A stretch of 23,452 bases of DNA, taken from a virus. A program made the position numbers and the translations under genes. Position 1 is the first letter of the stretch; the number at the start of each line of letters is the position of its first letter. Positions 7,737 through 14,285 of this stretch are shown in pieces. The stretch spans positions 1-23,452 of the IMG/VR virus record IMGVR_UViG_3300017727_000167; one strand, 5' to 3'. The notes under the pieces were generated by a model. It ran no database searches. It was not told where the DNA came from and saw nothing but the letters and a program-made list of their open reading frames with translations.

Positions 7737-7743
7737 AATATAT

Positions 7744-7772
7744 ACTATACACTATCTTTCTCTGTTTGTAAA
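7744..7772 (-). promoter_or_regulatory. Sigma70-type promoter predicting a leaderless mRNA
   Basis: TTTACA (7772-7767), a 17-base spacer and TATAGT (7749-7744). The expected start point, 7 bases past the -10 box, is 7737, right before the ATG at 7736. The promoter lies within the last codons and stop of the dATP/dGTP diphosphohydrolase gene. Confidence 0.78.
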
Positions 7773-8104
7773 TAATAAAATTCTAATATAAAAAATAAAC
7801 AACATAATGCATGAGCCATGTGATGTAGACCTGTTTCGGGGTCGTGAGTTTCACCTCTGAGCCATGCCCACATATGTCTACTTGCTGCAGCAAAGTATCT
7901 ATTATTTATGTCATCTAGTTTCTTCCAATTATGGCGGTCATATTTCTTAGCACCAATTGTAAGAACCTTAGCTACATCATCTAAAGCATTAGGTGGAATC
8001 AAAGAATAGTCTGGTTTATCGTCATCAAATTTGATGCCACCGTTTTTAGATTTCTTTTTAGCTACCTTAGCCTGTTCTTTCCATTCTTTTTCTAACGGTT
8101 TCAT
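7745..8104 (-). CDS. dATP/dGTP diphosphohydrolase-like protein (DUF5664 type)
   Basis: The protein has 119 residues. The stretches KPDYSLIPPNALDDVAKVLT, GAKKYDRHNWKKL, RYFAAASRHMWAWLRGE and ETGLHHMAHALCCLFFIL are typical of the phage family named dATP/dGTP diphosphohydrolase. This all-alpha nucleotide pyrophosphohydrolase would cleave purine dNTPs to dNMP and pyrophosphate. The N terminus is a Lys-rich extension. A strong promoter places its mRNA start at the ATG. Next to gp42 and dCMP deaminase it points to reshaping of the dNTP pool. No PurZ-like gene is in the window, so there is no sign of a diaminopurine pathway here. Confidence 0.82.
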   Translation of the reverse strand: MKPLEKEWKEQAKVAKKKSKNGGIKFDDDKPDYSLIPPNALDDVAKVLTIGAKKYDRHNWKKLDDINNRYFAAASRHMWAWLRGETHDPETGLHHMAHALCCLFFILEFYYLQTEKDSV

Positions 8105-8111
8105 AATATAT

Positions 8112-8140
8112 ACTATACTCTATTTAATTCAAAATGTCAA
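8112..8140 (-). promoter_or_regulatory. Sigma70-type promoter predicting a leaderless mRNA
   Basis: TTGACA (8140-8135), a 17-base spacer and TATAGT (8117-8112). The expected start point is 8105, one base before the ATG at 8104. The bases TATAGTATATATTATG from -10 box to ATG are identical at the 7736 start. Confidence 0.82.
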
Positions 8141-8288
8141 TCTTTTTTTGACCATTCTTTCTCAGCCAAATTGTTTTTACCACTAAAGGGTTATTCTTAC
8201 ATGATGGTAACATTCGCTTAAATGTCTCCCAGTCTGGTTTTGGCCAGGTAAGTTGTTCCCATGCTTTCATTCTTTCTTCTGCTTTCAT
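8124..8288 (-). CDS. Small protein, 54 residues, unknown
   Basis: The start is taken as the ATG at 8288 (MKAEERMKAWEQLTWPKPDW), immediately after the upstream 74-residue gene ends at 8296. The longer open frame to 8384 adds 32 hydrophobic residues that merely shadow that gene. The protein is short and basic with three Trp, and reads like a small conserved phage protein. The upstream bases AAATATT carry no clear Shine-Dalgarno site. The function is not recognised. The gene is followed by the 8112-8140 promoter. Confidence 0.62.
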   Translation of the reverse strand: MKAEERMKAWEQLTWPKPDWETFKRMLPSCKNNPLVVKTIWLRKNGQKKIDILN

Positions 8289-8295
8289 AATATTT

Positions 8296-8520
8296 CTAAG
8301 CGATAAGTACTTGTGGAACCGAGCGAAGAGAAACGTCGGCTTTAAAAGAGAAATAAGTATCGGTGGCATAACCATTTGCTTCACGATGTTGATTATCTAA
8401 AACATAATCCATGGCCGAATCACGATCAATTTCTGTATGCTCTCCATTACGAGTATTGGTGAGGTCAAATGTGTTTCCGTATCCTTTGTAGTCGATGATG
8501 TATTTTACTGAATTTCTCAT
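8296..8520 (-). CDS. Small protein, 74 residues, unknown
   Basis: The protein starts MRNSVKYIIDYKGYGNTFDL and has a beta-rich look with no membrane segment. It is the first gene after a strong promoter (8558-8586) and has a roughly 30-base, A-rich leader lacking a Shine-Dalgarno site close to the ATG. Early promoter and small size fit a host-takeover or regulatory protein, but nothing in the sequence proves this. Confidence 0.62.
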   Translation of the reverse strand: MRNSVKYIIDYKGYGNTFDLTNTRNGEHTEIDRDSAMDYVLDNQHREANGYATDTYFSFKADVSLRSVPQVLIA

Positions 8521-8557
8521 ATTTTTTTATTATTATTGTTAACCTTAATTCTGTTAT

Positions 8558-8586
8558 ATTATAGTATATAATAACACCAATGTAAA
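8558..8586 (-). promoter_or_regulatory. Strong sigma70-type early promoter
   Basis: TTTACA (8586-8581), a 17-base spacer and TATAAT (8563-8558). It is preceded by GCATTTTTTTCC and followed by TTGG, a context close to the promoters at 20691-20719 and 23167-23195 (CATTTT(T)GTTC-TTTACA-TTGGGCT). It drives the small-gene pair at 8520-8124. Confidence 0.85.
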
Positions 8587-8636
8587 GGAAAAAAATGCCA
8601 CATTGTGCATTTATATGTAAAAAATATGTAAAGAAA

Positions 8637-8713
8637 TGGTACTCCGAGCAGGACTTGAACCTGCGACCAATGGTTTAGAAAACCATTGCTCTATCCAGCT
8701 GAGCTATCGGAGC
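8637..8713 (-). tRNA. tRNA-Arg (anticodon UCU)
   Basis: This is a full cloverleaf on the minus strand. The acceptor stem is GCTCCGA with TCGGAGT (one G-T pair). The D arm contains AGCTCAGCTGGATAGAGC. The anticodon arm is ATGGT-TTTCTAA-ACCAT with anticodon TCT, and the T arm contains GGTTCAAGTCC. CCA is encoded at the 3' end (8639-8637). It reads AGA and AGG codons, common in AT-rich phage genes. The first 23 bases overlap the end of the upstream CDS. Confidence 0.96.
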
Positions 8714-9143
8714 ATAAAATTTGGATTCCTGCTTCTCTATATGCTTTATCAGAATCGGGTCTTTTAGACCTATATCCTAATCTAGTAAGTTCTGCATCTT
8801 CTTTACGAGTAACCCAAACAATATGAATTTCTTTTTTTAAAATTTCTTGAGTGTCCCAAGGTGTGGCGCATAGCTTTTGCCAAATTTCTTCAACAGGATT
8901 TTTGTGTTCCATCAACAATTCTTTTCTACCTTTATCATATTTGTTTTGGTTATACCAATTCATATCTAAAGGCCAATTATTGTTTAGTGCTACCTGATGA
9001 GCTTTTTTAGACCAACATTTATTTAAAACGAGCTGACGCATTAACATTTTAATACCATATTTGATTGCAGCCTTTTCTTTCTTATCTTCACACGCTAGGT
9101 ATGATGTGATGCCACTTTCTATTACATTACTAATATGATTCAT
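8691..9143 (-). CDS. Unknown protein, 150 residues, 3' end overlapping tRNA-Arg
   Basis: The protein is helical and basic, with several Trp (KCWSKKAHQVALNNNWPLDM) and the stretch ELLMEHKNPVEEIWQKL. An E/H-hx-PV pattern of this kind occurs in uncharacterised phage proteins. The C-terminal residues LCSDSSAG and the stop codon are read from the 5' half of the tRNA gene, so the last few residues are probably not conserved. Its ATG overlaps the previous stop in an ATGA junction. The family is not identified. Confidence 0.72.
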   Translation of the reverse strand: MNHISNVIESGITSYLACEDKKEKAAIKYGIKMLMRQLVLNKCWSKKAHQVALNNNWPLDMNWYNQNKYDKGRKELLMEHKNPVEEIWQKLCATPWDTQEILKKEIHIVWVTRKEDAELTRLGYRSKRPDSDKAYREAGIQILCSDSSAG

Positions 9144-9373
9144 AATTTAAAAATATTATTGTCATCACTAATTTCGTCAATAGTATTTTTTACATTTTCG
9201 TGAAATGCTTTCCAGCCAAAACCTACTCTGTGTGACAAAACAAACCACAACCATCCACGATGTATATAAGCATACCCTCTTTCTTCGCGATCATCTTCGA
9301 ACTCAAACTCCACTCTATACCATGGACGCCATTCAAACTCAGTTATATCTAAACAATATTTTCCTATATTCAT
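9140..9373 (-). CDS. Small Trp/Arg-rich protein, 77 residues, unknown
   Basis: The protein is acidic and aromatic (EFEWRPWYRVEFEFEDDREE, then HRGWLWFVLSHRVGFGW), probably a compact beta-sheet domain. The Trp-rich centre is too short and charged for a clear membrane segment. It starts 3 bases after the AEP-like gene stop and overlaps the next start by 4 bases, so it is co-translated in the operon that begins at the MazG gene. The function is not recognised. Confidence 0.68.
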   Translation of the reverse strand: MNIGKYCLDITEFEWRPWYRVEFEFEDDREERGYAYIHRGWLWFVLSHRVGFGWKAFHENVKNTIDEISDDNNIFKL

Positions 9374-9376
9374 AAT

Positions 9377-10309
9377 TTATATGTTCTTCATTGCATACTC
9401 TATTGCACGACTTGCTTCAAGTTCTAGTGGCCGATTTTTATACCAGCCACCAGTTTCTGAATCTATCTCTTTGCAAAGAGACGTTACTTCTTTAGGCGTA
9501 ATCGGATAATTTCTTTTTAGAGCCTTAGCTGAAATTGAAACCATTATCTGATACATCTTGTGATACCAACCAGTTTCTGTAATAACCTGATATTCAGTAA
9601 CCAATTGTTTATTGACAAAAGGACAATCCTTATAACCACTCCACTTAATATCGTAATTACATAGTTTATCTTTTTTAAAGTCTTCTAGCATGCTTTCTAC
9701 GGTTGCACCCCACTTACTTTCTTTATATGCCTGAAAGAAAGAATGTTTAGTCATAAGAATTTCAGCATCAATTTCCACACCTTTATTACTTCTAAAGAAA
9801 GTATAAGAATTAGGATAATTAGCGGGCACATAATACATACGAGATAAATCTTTTGTTTGTGGATCATTTATCTCACCAAATTCCTTATTAATGGCAAACC
9901 ATAGGTGTTTAATTTTTTCATTTGGAATAAACTTTGTAAGGGGTAAGACGATTCTGCATTTAGGTTTTTCTTTTGTAGAACTGGCCGATGAATACGAAAA
10001 ATACCGATAGGATTTAAATCTTTCAAATACATCATCAATGTTTCCGTTGTAGTCGTCGATGTCGAGAGCAACCCAGCTTCCCCACCCCAATACATTAGAG
10101 TTTTTTCTGGTGTCTGAAGTGTTATATGTTGCGGGTGAAATAAGCTCTGCGGTTTCTTCATTTGGTCTTTCCCCTTTCTGAGGTTTTCTTTTTACTTGAG
10201 TCTGTAGTGCACGCATAGTAGACTCAAATTCATCAAATGATTTGAGTGTCATTTGACGATGAGTCTTATTATCAAAAATTGATTTAAATATTGTTAAATT
10301 ATATTCCAC
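9377..10309 (-). CDS. Primase/polymerase-like (AEP-type) protein
   Basis: The protein has 310 residues. The stretch GSWVALDIDDYNG (77-89) gives the hDhD acidic motif of archaeo-eukaryotic primase/PrimPol proteins. FSYSSASST...KCRIVLPL (104-124) sits where the family has the motif II His, and DPQTKDLSRMYYVPA (149-163) matches the third region. The C-terminal half (SAKALKRNYPITPKEVTSLC) resembles primase-C-terminal helices. The usual sxH His is replaced by Ser in SSASST, so catalysis is uncertain. The start is a GTG at 10309, supported by GGAAAG upstream. It overlaps the MazG stop by 11 bases. The role may be priming, DNA repair or a non-catalytic replication factor. Confidence 0.62.
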   Translation of the reverse strand: MEYNLTIFKSIFDNKTHRQMTLKSFDEFESTMRALQTQVKRKPQKGERPNEETAELISPATYNTSDTRKNSNVLGWGSWVALDIDDYNGNIDDVFERFKSYRYFSYSSASSTKEKPKCRIVLPLTKFIPNEKIKHLWFAINKEFGEINDPQTKDLSRMYYVPANYPNSYTFFRSNKGVEIDAEILMTKHSFFQAYKESKWGATVESMLEDFKKDKLCNYDIKWSGYKDCPFVNKQLVTEYQVITETGWYHKMYQIMVSISAKALKRNYPITPKEVTSLCKEIDSETGGWYKNRPLELEASRAIEYAMKNI

Positions 10310-10709
10310 TTAACTTTCCGTGATTGTCTTTGTGACTTGGTGGTTTCCAACCTTCTGGTTTGATTAGGTCTGGCAATCCATATGGATTTGGTCGCTCTGG
10401 TTTGATACCAACTTCTTTATTAACGTTAGCTCGCAATACTTCGTCCCATGCGGCATTCGCATCGATGCCAAATAAATCTAAAGTACCAATTGCAAACACG
10501 CAAATATCGATTAATGCATCAACTGTTTCTTCTGCGTCGATTGGCAAATTGGCGGCGGTTGCTGACTTGAGCTCATCCACTTCTTCTTGTACACACGCTA
10601 CTCTAAATCGTAAGAAGGATTTAAGGGCGGCTTTATCCATTTTTTTAATTGCTTCATGCACTTCAAACTTTTCATGCATGCGTTTCATATCTTCTGACCA
10701 ATTACTCAT
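10299..10709 (-). CDS. MazG-type nucleotide pyrophosphohydrolase
   Basis: The family cleaves nucleoside triphosphates to monophosphate and pyrophosphate. FRVACVQEEVDELKSA (EEVDE, about residues 42-46) and DAEETVDALIDICVFAIGTL (EExxDxxxD) are the two acidic helices that bind magnesium. AWDEVLRANVNKE fits the family's following helix. The length of 136 residues is normal for single-domain MazG-like enzymes, and the tail is Pro-rich. It lies directly downstream of gp43, behind its own promoter whose predicted mRNA start coincides with the ATG. It most likely tunes dNTP or alarmone pools during replication; the exact substrate is not readable. Confidence 0.87.
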   Translation of the reverse strand: MSNWSEDMKRMHEKFEVHEAIKKMDKAALKSFLRFRVACVQEEVDELKSATAANLPIDAEETVDALIDICVFAIGTLDLFGIDANAAWDEVLRANVNKEVGIKPERPNPYGLPDLIKPEGWKPPSHKDNHGKLSGI

Positions 10710-10716
10710 TGTTTAT

Positions 10717-10745
10717 AATATATCCTATTTTGTGGTTTATGTCAA
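10717..10745 (-). promoter_or_regulatory. Sigma70-type promoter predicting a leaderless mRNA
   Basis: TTGACA (10745-10740), a 17-base spacer and TATATT (10722-10717). The -35 box begins one base after the gp43 stop codon. The expected start point is 10710 and the ATG is at 10709. Confidence 0.78.
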
Positions 10746-10746
10746 T

Positions 10747-13266
10747 TTAAAATTGAAAGAACTCTTGAAGGTTTGCCACTGGTTCTGATGTCCAGCCGAT
10801 AGAGTCAAGTATAATCTCTAGAGGTTCAAGAAAGGCCTTTTCAAATTGTTTGTCGTAATCAATATATTTATGCAACTCAAATTCCTTTGGTAATACACTA
10901 GCAAACGAAATAATGTTTTCCTGTATTGGGTTTGGTTTCATCAAATATATAAACTTGATTTTATTTCCGTTTTCTACCTTTTCATATTCATCTTCAAGGC
11001 CAAGAACTTTTAGTCGGTGATTATATAAAAGAGAACCACGAACATGTATCGGAGTACCTTTAGCATATATTGAAGACTTAGAATGAAACTTGTCAATTCC
11101 ATTACAACTTCTAGGAAAAGCAATGTCTTCTGGCTTGAGGTTTTTAAATGCTATCTTGAAATCACGGATAGCTTTTTGAGTTGCGTCTTCACCACCTTCG
11201 AGCATAATCTTGAACATACCTTTCATTGCATCTCGGCAACTCATAGGAGTAGAAGACTTGACTGCCTCAATACCCATCATCTTAATCTTAGGTTTAGCAA
11301 ATCGGACACCTTCCGAATCAAGTACATTTAATATGTATCTTTTCTTAGCAGTCCAAATAGCTCTGTCAGCAATCACTTCTCGTTTCATAACCATTCTTGG
11401 CTTGAACGCATTAGTTGTGATTTCATATTGTTTAAATGCTTTTTCTAATTCAGGCTCAATAATTCTTGTAGCAAACTTGTCAAGTAGATCGAGCGGGTCT
11501 TCATTTGGTTGAGCATTTACCACGTCATCAACATTCACATAAAGTGAATCTGTATCAATAGCAATAACTCGGTCAGCATTGTCTTTGAAAATTCTTTGAA
11601 GCAAATCGTTAACAGCTTTTTCTGAAGTCCGAATAACCGATTGACCTGTAAGAGTTACACCTTCAGCCATCTGTGGTTCATAATACTTGAACCATTTGTT
11701 GGCCATAGCTCCGTAAAGAGAGTTGAGCAAAATCTTAACCGCATGCTGAGTTGTCTCAAGTCGAGTAATTTCAATATCAATTGCTTTAGAACCTTTGATT
11801 TCTCGTTCTCGTTTTTTTGTAAGCATCTTGTCTTTTACTTCAACTCGATGGGCATATAGCTTTTCAATAATCTCGGGTATGATTCCTTGCTTTCCATTTG
11901 TAAACATTGCGCCATTACCACACATTGAGTAATGTTCTTCTGGTTTAGGGGCAGAGCCATCAAGTATAGTATCAGGGTTTACTCCAAACTTTTGTTCTTC
12001 TGCTCGCATTGTTTCGGGCGAGATATTGTTTTGTACAATAATGTTTGGATAAAGAGAGTTTAAGTCAAAAGACATTACCCAGTCATGCATACCTTCTTGA
12101 ACTTCTTTAACATATCCGCCAGCAATCTTTTCACCACCAGCAATAATCTGATAATCACTCTGTCTGATTTGTTCTATGTTTGGTACTTGTTTCTTTCGGC
12201 AAAGATTACGATAAATGATTGCATCCCATATTGCAGTTGTTCCTAGGGTATCGCCATAATTAACACCACCCATATAAGCAACAGTAGCAACTAGAGTAAT
12301 CAGACCGATCTTTTCTTCAAGTCTTTCAATTAGCTCAACGTCTTTAATATTGTAATCGATGAACTTCTGATAGTTTTCATTATGTAAATTCTTAAGGTTT
12401 CCGTATTCACCATAATCAATCTTTTGTTCTCCAAGTACAACATGAGAAATGTGGTTAAGTGAATATGATTCTTGGTTACCATATGTATAAGCAAACTTTT
12501 TGAATAGTTCCATATAGTCCAAATCTGCAACTCCTTGAATGCGATATGAGACATTCATTCGACCTTGAATAAAAATCTCTTGTCGTTCAACCAACTTCCA
12601 GGGTGAGAATTGTTTGACTATCTGACTATCAAGCAGGTGAGCAGTTCTTGCAACTAAATATGGAATATCGAAAAATCTTGAGTTCCAACCTGTAACAATG
12701 TCGGGGTGATTTTGTGACCAATGTGTTAGAAACTCGTGAAGTAATTCTTGTTCATTCTTGCACTTGTAATATTTTATATCTAAGTCAAGTTCTGATTTGT
12801 CTGGGTCATAGTCTCCCATACCCCAAACACGATAGAAAGTTTCACGAGAACTCTTTAAGGCAATTGACAGAATAGGAACAACTGGATTATCAGGGTTTGG
12901 AAAACCATATCCGTATTCAGTTTCAATATCAAAAGACCAAACATCAATTAGTCCACGATTAAAATTAATTTCATTAGGAAACACATGCTGAATAAAAGCA
13001 GGAATATGTTTTTTGTTTCCATATATTTTAGCAACACTACCATGTGTTTTGACAAAATCTTTATATTCAGCCATCGAACTTAGCTGAAGTGGTTCAACGT
13101 TTTGTCCGTCGATAGAATGCCATTCAGTTGATGGCTTTTTAGATTCTAAATAAAGAGTTGGTTTATACGGAACTCGTTTTTGAACCCGTTTGCATTCGTC
13201 GTCATATCCACGATATAACAACTTGTTTCCGTATCTTTCAACTGATGTATAAAATCCATTGCTCAT
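10747..13266 (-). CDS. 43: DNA polymerase gp43 (family B)
   Basis: This is the replicative polymerase with 3'-5' proofreading. The exonuclease motifs are SFDIETEYG (Asp113, Glu115), VTGWNSRFFDIPYL (191-204) and DYNIKDVEL (304-312). Polymerase motif A is SFDLNSLYPNII (Asp401), motif B is KILLNSLYGA (511-520) and motif C is AIDTDSLYVNV (Asp571, Asp573). The length is 839 residues (T4 gp43 has 898). The C-terminal NLQEFFQF resembles the clamp-binding peptide that ends T4 gp43. The promoter at 13275-13303 predicts a start 2 bases before the ATG. The mRNA would then lack the upstream hairpin operator through which T4 gp43 represses its own translation. Confidence 0.98.
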   Translation of the reverse strand: MSNGFYTSVERYGNKLLYRGYDDECKRVQKRVPYKPTLYLESKKPSTEWHSIDGQNVEPLQLSSMAEYKDFVKTHGSVAKIYGNKKHIPAFIQHVFPNEINFNRGLIDVWSFDIETEYGYGFPNPDNPVVPILSIALKSSRETFYRVWGMGDYDPDKSELDLDIKYYKCKNEQELLHEFLTHWSQNHPDIVTGWNSRFFDIPYLVARTAHLLDSQIVKQFSPWKLVERQEIFIQGRMNVSYRIQGVADLDYMELFKKFAYTYGNQESYSLNHISHVVLGEQKIDYGEYGNLKNLHNENYQKFIDYNIKDVELIERLEEKIGLITLVATVAYMGGVNYGDTLGTTAIWDAIIYRNLCRKKQVPNIEQIRQSDYQIIAGGEKIAGGYVKEVQEGMHDWVMSFDLNSLYPNIIVQNNISPETMRAEEQKFGVNPDTILDGSAPKPEEHYSMCGNGAMFTNGKQGIIPEIIEKLYAHRVEVKDKMLTKKREREIKGSKAIDIEITRLETTQHAVKILLNSLYGAMANKWFKYYEPQMAEGVTLTGQSVIRTSEKAVNDLLQRIFKDNADRVIAIDTDSLYVNVDDVVNAQPNEDPLDLLDKFATRIIEPELEKAFKQYEITTNAFKPRMVMKREVIADRAIWTAKKRYILNVLDSEGVRFAKPKIKMMGIEAVKSSTPMSCRDAMKGMFKIMLEGGEDATQKAIRDFKIAFKNLKPEDIAFPRSCNGIDKFHSKSSIYAKGTPIHVRGSLLYNHRLKVLGLEDEYEKVENGNKIKFIYLMKPNPIQENIISFASVLPKEFELHKYIDYDKQFEKAFLEPLEIILDSIGWTSEPVANLQEFFQF

Positions 13267-13274
13267 AATATAAT

Positions 13275-13303
13275 ATAGTACACCAACTAGGTGTAAATGT
13301 CAA
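13275..13303 (-). promoter_or_regulatory. Sigma70-type promoter for gene 43, near-leaderless
   Basis: TTGACA (13303-13298), a 17-base spacer and TACTAT (13280-13275). The expected start is 13268 and the ATG is at 13266. The upstream bases CCATTTTTATC resemble the CATTTTTGTTC block seen at other early promoters here. Confidence 0.75.
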
Positions 13304-13356
13304 GATAAAAATGGTTAGTTTAATCTCATAACCAGGAGTGTTTCTTAATCTTTTAT

Positions 13357-13380
13357 AGTAATACTATATCAGATATTACT
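13357..13380 (-). other. Hairpin at the 3' end of the Hsp20 gene
   Basis: AGTAATA and TATTACT form a perfect 7-bp stem with a 10-base loop, spanning the hsp20 stop codon. No U-run follows, so it is at best a weak terminator or an mRNA 3' protection hairpin. The rest of the gap to gene 43 holds only the polymerase promoter. Confidence 0.4.
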
Positions 13381-13849
13381 CAGTTAGTAAAGACTTTTTT
13401 TTAGTTTTCTTACTATTAATTTCGATAGTGCGTGGTTTCTTTTCTTCTGGCACTACTCTATCAATAGTAACTTTAAGTAAACCATTTTCGAACTTTGCAC
13501 CTTGTACTACAAGATATTCACCAAGGGTAAAAGACTTTTTAAACTTTCGAGTCGCAATACCTTTTGCGCGGTATTCTCTTTCGTCTTCTCCCATATCACC
13601 AATAATAGTGAGTTGGTCATCTTCTACTTTAACGTCAATCTTATCTTCAGTATAACCCGCTAATGCAAGTTCAATGATATAAGACTCTTCTCCGTCTTCG
13701 TTTTTATCGTAAACAACATTATGTGGTGGATAAGTATCCTGTGAATGTTGTAGTTGACGTTCGACTCTATCGAACATCGGTTGAAATCCCAAGATTCTTG
13801 GGTCGTTAGTTAAGGCATCGAATTGCGCCAAGATATGATTAATTGTCAT
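13376..13849 (-). CDS. hsp20: Small heat-shock protein, Hsp20/IbpA type
   Basis: This is an ATP-independent chaperone that holds unfolding proteins. It has 157 residues: an N-terminal arm (LAQFDALTNDPRILGFQPMF), an alpha-crystallin domain from about residue 40 (YIIELALAGYTEDKIDVKVE, LTIIGD, ATRKFKKSFTLG) with the typical GLLKVTIDR, and a basic tail. sHSPs of this kind are common in marine T4-like phages. The gene has a strong Shine-Dalgarno site (GAGGAG) 8 bases before the ATG and a T4-type late promoter about 70 bases upstream, behind a terminator. It is therefore expressed late, fitting a role in virion assembly rather than early host stress. Confidence 0.93.
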   Translation of the reverse strand: MTINHILAQFDALTNDPRILGFQPMFDRVERQLQHSQDTYPPHNVVYDKNEDGEESYIIELALAGYTEDKIDVKVEDDQLTIIGDMGEDEREYRAKGIATRKFKKSFTLGEYLVVQGAKFENGLLKVTIDRVVPEEKKPRTIEINSKKTKKKSLLTE

Positions 13850-13886
13850 ATTATTTTTCTCCTCTTTAAGCGAGTTATTGTTGTAT

Positions 13887-13912
13887 TGATGACCTCACCA
13901 TGAGCGCCATCA
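13887..13912 (-). promoter_or_regulatory. 5' UTR hairpin ahead of Hsp20
   Basis: TGATG and CATCA form an outer 5-bp stem. After a small internal loop, CTCA-TGG-TGAG forms an inner 4-bp stem. The element lies between the late promoter and the Shine-Dalgarno site. It could stabilise the mRNA or respond to temperature, but it does not itself cover the ribosome-binding site. Confidence 0.35.
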
Positions 13913-13916
13913 GTAT

Positions 13917-13924
13917 TATTTATA
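13917..13924 (-). promoter_or_regulatory. T4-type late promoter for hsp20
   Basis: An exact TATAAATA on the minus strand, about 70 bases before the hsp20 ATG and directly after a terminator hairpin. This is the consensus recognised by the gp55/gp33/gp45 late system in T4. Confidence 0.82.
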
Positions 13925-13931
13925 AGACAAA

Positions 13932-13961
13932 GCACCTCACTTTCCGAAAAAAATGAGGTGC
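13932..13961 (-). terminator. Intrinsic terminator upstream of hsp20
   Basis: GCACCTCA pairs with TGAGGTGC (8 bp, G/C-rich, 14-base loop). On the minus strand it is followed by TTTGTCTT. It would stop transcription arriving from the 80-residue membrane-protein gene and insulate the hsp20 late promoter 7 bases further on. Confidence 0.75.
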
Positions 13962-13987
13962 AGTTTATTTTCTATTTAATTAAGTAG

Positions 13988-14230
13988 CTATCGTCTACTA
14001 GCTTTCCACTTCTTAGCATGGTTTTTCTTCCAAGATTTCTTAGCAGATTCCATACCAATATCACGTCCAGCTTTTTCTGATTCAAGCCACTTGTGCTTTA
14101 GTACTTCGATACGCTCTAGAGCAATATCAGCAAGTTTTTTGGCTCGAGCATAAGGGTCATTTGACAATAAAAGCATTGCAAACAATCCACTAACCGCAAG
14201 CCAAATCGCAGTGTATGCTATAATTTCCAT
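13988..14230 (-). CDS. Small membrane-anchored basic protein, 80 residues
   Basis: The N-terminal stretch (IAYTAIWLAVSGLFAMLLLS) is one membrane segment or uncleaved signal anchor. A helical stretch (ADIALERIEVLKHKWLESEK) and a strongly basic tail (SWKKNHAKKWKASRR) follow. The pattern GRDIG...SWKKNH resembles small conserved proteins of marine T4-like phages, but I cannot name the family. A T4-type late promoter (14276-14283) precedes it, so it is probably made late, perhaps at the membrane during assembly or lysis. The terminator at 13932-13961 ends the unit. Confidence 0.72.
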   Translation of the reverse strand: MEIIAYTAIWLAVSGLFAMLLLSNDPYARAKKLADIALERIEVLKHKWLESEKAGRDIGMESAKKSWKKNHAKKWKASRR

Positions 14231-14254
14231 AATATTTTAATTTGAATGAACAAT

Positions 14255-14269
14255 CGTTACAACTTGTAA
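14255..14269. repeat. Perfect 15-base palindrome between late promoter and gene
   Basis: GTTACA-ACT-TGTAAC is a 6-bp inverted repeat with a 3-base centre. It lies in the leader of the 80-residue membrane-protein gene. It has the same GTnACA-N3-TGTnAC form as the palindrome at 23268-23282. It could be an operator or a short hairpin. Confidence 0.55.
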
Positions 14270-14275
14270 CAAGGT

Positions 14276-14283
14276 TATTTATA
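14276..14283 (-). promoter_or_regulatory. T4-type late promoter
   Basis: An exact TATAAATA located 46 bases before the ATG at 14230, partly within the last bases before the stop region of the preceding 80-residue gene. Confidence 0.78.
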
Positions 14284-14285
14284 TT

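Noticed and set aside
7745-8104. Marker of a diaminopurine (Z) genome
   Set aside because: Diphosphohydrolases of this type occur in many phages with ordinary adenine. No PurZ or DatZ gene is in the window.
8289-8384. Longer start for the 54-residue protein, adding 32 residues
   Set aside because: The added part overlaps the 74-residue gene in another frame and has shadow-like composition. The ATG at 8288 fits the gene spacing.
9868-10161. 97-residue minus-strand frame inside the AEP-like gene
   Set aside because: It is an alternate frame of a gene with recognisable motifs; its Pro/Leu/Thr-rich composition matches no family.
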